Positions 5,666 to 9,956 of a DNA stretch of 9,956 nt are shown here, piece after piece. The stretch's first letter is position 1, and every line of letters begins with the position of its first letter. A program made the position numbers and the translations under genes. The notes below the pieces were generated by a model, which saw nothing but the letters and a program-made list of their open reading frames with translations, was not told the DNA's origin and searched no databases. Source of the stretch: Cyclobacteriaceae bacterium (GTDB lineage: Bacteria > Bacteroidota > Bacteroidia > Cytophagales > Cyclobacteriaceae); the NCBI GenBank assembly GCA_030589835.1, contig JAUUZS010000102.1, positions 1 through 9,956 on the forward strand, read 5' to 3'.

Positions 5666-6469
5666 TTGAATACGCTAAAAACCACCTTTATCCAATCAGA
5701 TCTTTACTGGCAAGATATCGATGCCAATTTGGCCATGTTTGAAGAAAAAATCTGGAAGATCAAAGAATCAACGGATGTCATCATTCTGCCGGAAATGTTC
5801 AATACAGGTTTTTCAATGCATGCTGAAAAGCTTGCTGAGCCAATAAATTTCAAGACATTCAGGTGGATGAGCCAGATGGCCAAGCAAAAAGATGCTGCGG
5901 TTATCGGTAGTTACATAGTTAAAGAAGACGGCAAGTATTACAACAGACTGTATTGGGTAGAACCAGATGGAAGTTTTGATTTCTATGATAAACGGCATCT
6001 TTTTCGAATGGGTGATGAACAGTTTACGTTTACCCAAGGTAAAAAAAGAATGATCCGAAATTTTCGTGGATGGAAGATCATGCCTCTAGTATGCTACGAT
6101 CTGCGGTTTCCTGTTTGGAGCAGGAATCAAATTGATTCGTCCACTGGTGAGCCGGAGTATGACTTATTGATTTATGTAGCCAACTGGCCGGCACCCAGAA
6201 CGGAGGTGTGGGATACTTTGCTCAAATCGCGATCATTGGAAAATCAATGCTTTACCATTGGTGTCAACAGAATTGGAAAAGATGGTATGGGTATAAATTA
6301 TAATGGACATTCTGCTGTGTTAGACTTCAAGGGCCATGTCCTGAACGATATGTTGAATGTTCCAGGCATACAAACATTTACACTCAATTTGGATGAGCTT
6401 CATTCTTTTAGAAAAAAATTTCCCGCTTACCTGGATGGGGATACGTTTGAAATAAATATTCCTCAATGA
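5666..6469 (+). CDS. Omega-amidase, nitrilase superfamily (YafV/NIT2-like)
   Basis: A 267-residue carbon-nitrogen hydrolase. The superfamily catalytic triad is visible: Glu43 in LPEMFNTGF, Lys109 in DKRHLF, and Cys143 in VCYDLRFP. The opening (LKTTFIQSDLYWQD), the FSM after the Glu motif and FRMGDE after the Lys are closest to the YafV/NIT2 type. That type hydrolyses alpha-ketoglutaramate and alpha-ketosuccinamate, a metabolite-repair activity; the substrate is inferred from family only. The best start is TTG at 5666, because the frame is closed upstream by the def stop (5645-5647), no ATG precedes the conserved N-terminal strand, and TTG gives the usual family N-terminus. Upstream bases are A-rich without a clear Shine-Dalgarno. 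The stop overlaps the convergent mutS2 stop by 7 bp. Confidence 0.9.
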   Translation: MNTLKTTFIQSDLYWQDIDANLAMFEEKIWKIKESTDVIILPEMFNTGFSMHAEKLAEPINFKTFRWMSQMAKQKDAAVIGSYIVKEDGKYYNRLYWVEPDGSFDFYDKRHLFRMGDEQFTFTQGKKRMIRNFRGWKIMPLVCYDLRFPVWSRNQIDSSTGEPEYDLLIYVANWPAPRTEVWDTLLKSRSLENQCFTIGVNRIGKDGMGINYNGHSAVLDFKGHVLNDMLNVPGIQTFTLNLDELHSFRKKFPAYLDGDTFEINIPQ

Positions 6470-8850
6470 AACTCCACTACTGTAATTCCCGACCCTCCCC
6501 GATCGGCATGTTCATCGTGATAGGTTTTAATCTCTCGATAAGATTTTAGCTCTTCTCTAAAAATTTCCCTTAATATCCCATCTCCTTTGCCGTGCAAGAT
6601 GCGGATACTGGGACTTCCAAATAAAATAGCATCGTCTAAATAGCCTGCTAGTATCATAAGCGCTTCATCCGCTCTTTTCCCCCTAACGTCCAGCGTAGGA
6701 CTGAACTGCGCTTTGCGCTTATTTATATCGATGCCTTTAACAGGTGAAACACGCTCTTTCTTTATTTTTTTTAACGCTCCTCTTGATATTTTTTCCAACC
6801 GATTGAGTCTAATTTTTGATTTCAAATCCCCAAAAATTACTTCTGCATCCTTTTTCCCTATCTTCACCACCTCTCCTATGGTTTTTTGCCCTTTGATCCG
6901 TACCAAATCACCAGCGCCTATTATACCTCCAATTACCTTGATTTCTTTTTCTACCTTTTTTACCTTTTCAATTTTTATCTCTTTCTCAAAATCCCTGACT
7001 TCTTCCCTATAAATCCTGGTAGGTTCCTTTTCGGCTTTATTTTCCTTTATATTCCGAATCAGGTTTTCGACTCGCTGGTTCGTTTCCTTCAGAAGATTTT
7101 TGGCCTCTACTTTCGCATCATTCATAATCTCCTTTTTCCTTTCATCAAGATCAGATTGAAGCTCCTTGTAGTTTCCTATCGTTTTTTCGAGAACGCTATT
7201 TTGCCTTTCGAATTTCTTGCTTTGCTCTTCAAAATGTTTCTTTTCCTTTTCCAATTCAGTCAACAGGCGATCAAGTTCCACGGCATCTGTGCCAACTTTA
7301 TTTTTAGCGGATTTGATGATCTGTCCGGGCAATCCAATTTTTCCTGCAATTTCCAAAGCAAAGGAACTTCCGGGCTTACCGATTTCGAGCTGGTATAAAG
7401 GCTCAAGTTTTTTCACGTCAAAGCGCATCCTGCCATTGATCAATCCGGAATGGCTGTCTGCCATTTTTTTGAGATTATTATAATGCGTCGTAATAATCCC
7501 CATGCCTTTAGATGCTGCCAATTGCTCAAGGATAGCTTCGGCGATAGCTCCTCCAAATTGGGGGTCTGTCCCCGAACCAAATTCATCAATTAAGAATAAA
7601 GTTTTCTTACCTGCATTTTTAATTAAAAAATTCATGGATTTCAAATGAGAACTATAGGTACTCAAATCGTCTTCAATAGACTGTTCATCTCCTATATCGA
7701 TAAAAATATCTTTAAAAACCATGGTCGCCGATCCCTCCAACAATGGGACTGGCAATCCACATTGATACATATACTGAAGCAAGCCCACTGTTTGAAGGCA
7801 CACCGACTTCCCTCCGGCATTAGGTCCGGAAATCAATAAAATTCTTTTTTGGCGATCGAGCTTAAAATACAAGGGTATAATTTCCTTTTCCTGTTTCCGT
7901 AAGGCTCTTTTCAAAATAGGGTTTATTGCACCAATCCATTCGATGTTGTCCTTTTTATTAAGTGAAGGTACGTTTGCGTCAAACTCCATGGAGAGAAAAG
8001 CTTTTGACTTGATCAAATCTATAATTCCTAAAAACTGACTTCCATGAGCTATATTTTCCCGATGTGCTCTGATCTCATCGGTCAGCTTGGTTAATATTCT
8101 TATGATCTCCCTTTTTTCGCTGTAGGCAAGCTCCTTCAGGTCGTTATTGATCTCCAGAACTTCTTCAGGCTCTATAAATATGATATTCCCTGATGCTGAA
8201 GCATCATGGATAAATCCTTTTATGGTTCGTTTATATTCTGATTTTATAGGAATGACAAGCCGCCCATTCCGCACGGTTAATGAACTATCGTCTGGCGACA
8301 TGGCTGATTTCCGTGTCTCTCGAATAACCCGATCCAGTGTTTTTCGTGCCTGCCGCTCTTTTTGCAGGATTTCCGACCGGACTCTTCTCAATTCGGGAGA
8401 GGCACTTTCTCTGATTTGCCCCTTCTCATCAATACATTCTTCAATATTTCTTATCAATACAGGATCTATCAGGATATAAGCAGCCAAAGCTGAAATCGCA
8501 ATATATTCCTCTTGTGTTGTTTTCAAAAACGTAACCCAGAAATGCAATATTTTCAAGGATTTCAGCACATCTGCCACCTCAGTGGTTTCCAGAAAAATTC
8601 CTACCACACGGAGCTTGTGAAGTATGGGGTCGATTTCCGGATAATTCAGTGACGGCAAATTCTCCGCTGCGCGCACCATTCTCATATACTCTTCAGTTTG
8701 GCCACACAGCTTTTGGATCAGGTCTGAATTTGAAGAAAATCTAATTTTATCTACATTTCGTTTTCCCTGTTCGCCGGAACAGTGGCCTTTTAGCAATTCC
8801 CGGATTTTATCAAAACCCAGCTTTTGCTCTATATCATGGGGGTATAGCAT
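6463..8850 (-). CDS. mutS2: Endonuclease MutS2 (MutS family ATPase with Smr domain)
   Basis: A 795-residue MutS2, a homologue of the mismatch protein MutS that lacks the mismatch-recognition domain. Family members suppress homologous recombination in some species and act on collided or stalled ribosomes in others; the role here is not decided by sequence. Domains are a helical core/lever (about 1-310); an ATPase with Walker A GPNAGGKS (342-349), the DDLSTYSSH signature (394-402), Walker B LFLIDE (418-423) and the THYNNLK loop; a Lys/Glu-rich coiled-coil (about 521-610); a KOW-like segment (about 645-685); and a C-terminal Smr domain with LDVRG (720-724) and HGKGDG (753-758), the motifs associated with Smr nuclease activity. 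Everything expected is intact. The start, 9 bp after the DUF4296 gene stop, indicates co-transcription. Confidence 0.96.
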   Translation of the reverse strand: MLYPHDIEQKLGFDKIRELLKGHCSGEQGKRNVDKIRFSSNSDLIQKLCGQTEEYMRMVRAAENLPSLNYPEIDPILHKLRVVGIFLETTEVADVLKSLKILHFWVTFLKTTQEEYIAISALAAYILIDPVLIRNIEECIDEKGQIRESASPELRRVRSEILQKERQARKTLDRVIRETRKSAMSPDDSSLTVRNGRLVIPIKSEYKRTIKGFIHDASASGNIIFIEPEEVLEINNDLKELAYSEKREIIRILTKLTDEIRAHRENIAHGSQFLGIIDLIKSKAFLSMEFDANVPSLNKKDNIEWIGAINPILKRALRKQEKEIIPLYFKLDRQKRILLISGPNAGGKSVCLQTVGLLQYMYQCGLPVPLLEGSATMVFKDIFIDIGDEQSIEDDLSTYSSHLKSMNFLIKNAGKKTLFLIDEFGSGTDPQFGGAIAEAILEQLAASKGMGIITTHYNNLKKMADSHSGLINGRMRFDVKKLEPLYQLEIGKPGSSFALEIAGKIGLPGQIIKSAKNKVGTDAVELDRLLTELEKEKKHFEEQSKKFERQNSVLEKTIGNYKELQSDLDERKKEIMNDAKVEAKNLLKETNQRVENLIRNIKENKAEKEPTRIYREEVRDFEKEIKIEKVKKVEKEIKVIGGIIGAGDLVRIKGQKTIGEVVKIGKKDAEVIFGDLKSKIRLNRLEKISRGALKKIKKERVSPVKGIDINKRKAQFSPTLDVRGKRADEALMILAGYLDDAILFGSPSIRILHGKGDGILREIFREELKSYREIKTYHDEHADRGGSGITVVEFH

Positions 8851-8859
8851 ATTTGTGGG

Positions 8860-9231
8860 CTAATAATCATCATCTTCCGAATTCTTGATTTTGGCATTTG
8901 CCAATCTTTCTTGAAGGCTCAGGGAATCAGCAATTATTTCATAGACTTTAGTCAATCCTTTAATATCGTCCATATAATATTTAAAACTCTCACGGTATAA
9001 AGAATCTGTCATGTGGTGCTTTTCCAGGAGTTTTCTCTCATAATGATCAAACACGATTTTAGAAGAATCTTTATACAATTTTAGCTCTTTTACTTTTGTT
9101 TCGAGCATATATAAATCCTTCAGAAATCCGGCTACCTGGTGCATAGGATATAGCCCTTTAGGATTTTCAGCCTTTTTCTTGGAACAAAAAGTAAAAAGAC
9201 TGATGACAAGTATTAAAAAAACTTTTTTCAC
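8860..9231 (-). CDS. DUF4296 family putative lipoprotein
   Basis: A 123-residue protein matching the Bacteroidota family DUF4296, whose function is unknown. The N-terminus is a lipoprotein-type signal (MKKVFLILVISLFTFC) with Cys16 as the probable lipidated residue, followed by SKKK. Phe at the position before Cys is atypical for a lipobox, so lipidation is likely but not certain. The rest is predicted helical and charged, with an acidic tail (SEDDDY). The start is GTG at 9231: a TAA four codons upstream closes the frame and the signal peptide begins directly at GTG. It is the first gene of a pair with mutS2 (9-bp gap). A near-consensus -7 (TAATTTTC, 9243-9236) lies too close to the start to be a convincing promoter. 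Confidence 0.8.
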   Translation of the reverse strand: MKKVFLILVISLFTFCSKKKAENPKGLYPMHQVAGFLKDLYMLETKVKELKLYKDSSKIVFDHYERKLLEKHHMTDSLYRESFKYYMDDIKGLTKVYEIIADSLSLQERLANAKIKNSEDDDY

Positions 9232-9281
9232 GGGTGAAAATTACTTAAATAAGTTCTAATTTTAAAGCCAAATTCGTGCCA
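9232..9281. promoter_or_regulatory. 50-bp divergent intergenic region (DUF4296/mutS2 versus DUF58)
   Basis: Two transcripts must start in or near these 50 bp. TAATTTTA at 9257-9264 on the + strand and TAATTTTC at 9243-9236 on the minus strand each differ from TAnnTTTG only at the last base. Neither has a clear partner at -33. Promoters may therefore overlap each other or extend into the coding regions. Confidence 0.3.
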
Positions 9282-9956
9282 ATGAGAGAACTGGTCAAAA
9301 AGCTGCGGAAATATCAGATTCATATAAGAAAAGCAATCAACAATCAAATGCATGGTGATTTCCATTCTGTATTTAAGGGATCGGGCCTGGAATTTGATGA
9401 TGTTCGGGCATATCAGTACGGAGATGATGTGAGGGCAATAAACTGGAATGTGACCGCCAAGGGACATGGCACATTTGTAAAGACTTTTAAGGAGGAAAAG
9501 GAACAGATTGTCTTTTTCCTGATTGATGTAAGCGCTTCACAGGAAATCGGAAATCCAGGCAAACAAAAAATCGACATCGTAAAGGAGATCTGTGGTGTGC
9601 TATCACTTTCTGCCGTACAGGAACATAGTCAGGTTGGGCTTATATGTTTTTCGGATATAAAGGAAAAATATGTGAAGCCGGGAAAAGGTGAAAAACACGC
9701 TTTTAGGTTTATTTCAGATTTGCTGAACTTAAAACCAAAATCGCTTAAAACAAATATTAGTAAATCTATACTGTATGCCTTAAATCTGATAAAAAGAAAA
9801 AGCATTGTGATCATGATATCAGATTTTATAGATGAAGGGTATGAGCATAATTTAAAGGCATTGGCCTCACAGCATGATTTGGTGGTCATTCACATAAGTG
9901 ATATAAGGGAAACCCAACTTCCAAAACTTGGGATAGTTCCGCTTATAGACAAAGAG
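9282..9956 (+). CDS. DUF58 domain-containing protein (MoxR/Bat-associated), 3' truncated by window end
   Basis: An open frame of 225 codons from ATG 9282 continues past the window. It encodes a DUF58 protein: residues 33-60 carry GSGLEFDDVRAY, GDDVRAINW and the following TAK, then VKTFKEEKE (66-74), and a von Willebrand A-like strand with a metal-site motif D82-V-S84-A-S86. DUF58 proteins usually accompany MoxR AAA+ ATPases and Bat (aerotolerance) proteins and are thought to act in chaperone-like assembly at the envelope; the molecular role is poorly known. Here the gene starts a + strand unit right at a divergent junction, so moxR is not immediately upstream and any bat genes would lie downstream, beyond the window. 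A conserved vWA-like core without a membrane segment is visible in this portion. Confidence 0.88.
   Translation, partial: MRELVKKLRKYQIHIRKAINNQMHGDFHSVFKGSGLEFDDVRAYQYGDDVRAINWNVTAKGHGTFVKTFKEEKEQIVFFLIDVSASQEIGNPGKQKIDIVKEICGVLSLSAVQEHSQVGLICFSDIKEKYVKPGKGEKHAFRFISDLLNLKPKSLKTNISKSILYALNLIKRKSIVIMISDFIDEGYEHNLKALASQHDLVVIHISDIRETQLPKLGIVPLIDKE

Noticed and set aside
6886..7398. 170-codon + strand frame inside mutS2, rich in Phe, Leu and Ile
   Set aside because: It is the complement of the Lys/Glu-rich coiled-coil of mutS2, and the apparent hydrophobicity comes from reading GAA/AAA codons on the opposite strand.

Overview
The window is a stretch of chromosome from a member of the Bacteroidota, most likely the Cytophagales side of the phylum. 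The evidence is the C-terminus of the type IX secretion/gliding protein SprA, two phylum-typical TonB energy transducers, a DUF4296 lipoprotein and a DUF58 protein. Several gene starts are preceded by the Bacteroidota -7 element TAnnTTTG, and purine-rich Shine-Dalgarno sites are mostly absent. Base composition is moderately AT-rich throughout, and I see no insertion sequence, tRNA, rRNA or CRISPR.

Left part (1-3680, all + strand): the 3' end of sprA, then gcvH (glycine cleavage H protein), a small VanZ-like membrane protein, and a TonB transducer with its own promoter-like region and a strong rho-independent terminator at 3643-3677.

Middle (3680-5092): a second TonB-like gene, clearly a tandem paralogue of the first but with a 61-residue N-terminal extension before the membrane segment and a degenerate proline spacer. 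After it come about 400 bp without a convincing gene. On the minus strand this gap holds what looks like a short single-pass membrane protein interrupted by one in-frame TAG.

Right part (5093-9956): peptide deformylase (def) and a YafV-type omega-amidase of the nitrilase superfamily lie in tandem on the + strand. They run head-on into mutS2, whose stop overlaps the amidase stop by 7 bp. mutS2 is second in a minus-strand pair behind a GTG-started DUF4296 lipoprotein gene. Divergent from that pair, 50 bp away, a DUF58 gene (MoxR/Bat-type context) starts at 9282 and runs off the end.

Most of this is ordinary core chromosome: secretion, one-carbon metabolism, nascent-protein processing, metabolite repair, and ribosome or DNA quality control. 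I did not find a clear new system. The parts worth a second look are the diverged tandem TonB pair with its palindrome-flanked promoter, and the broken minus-strand membrane peptide.
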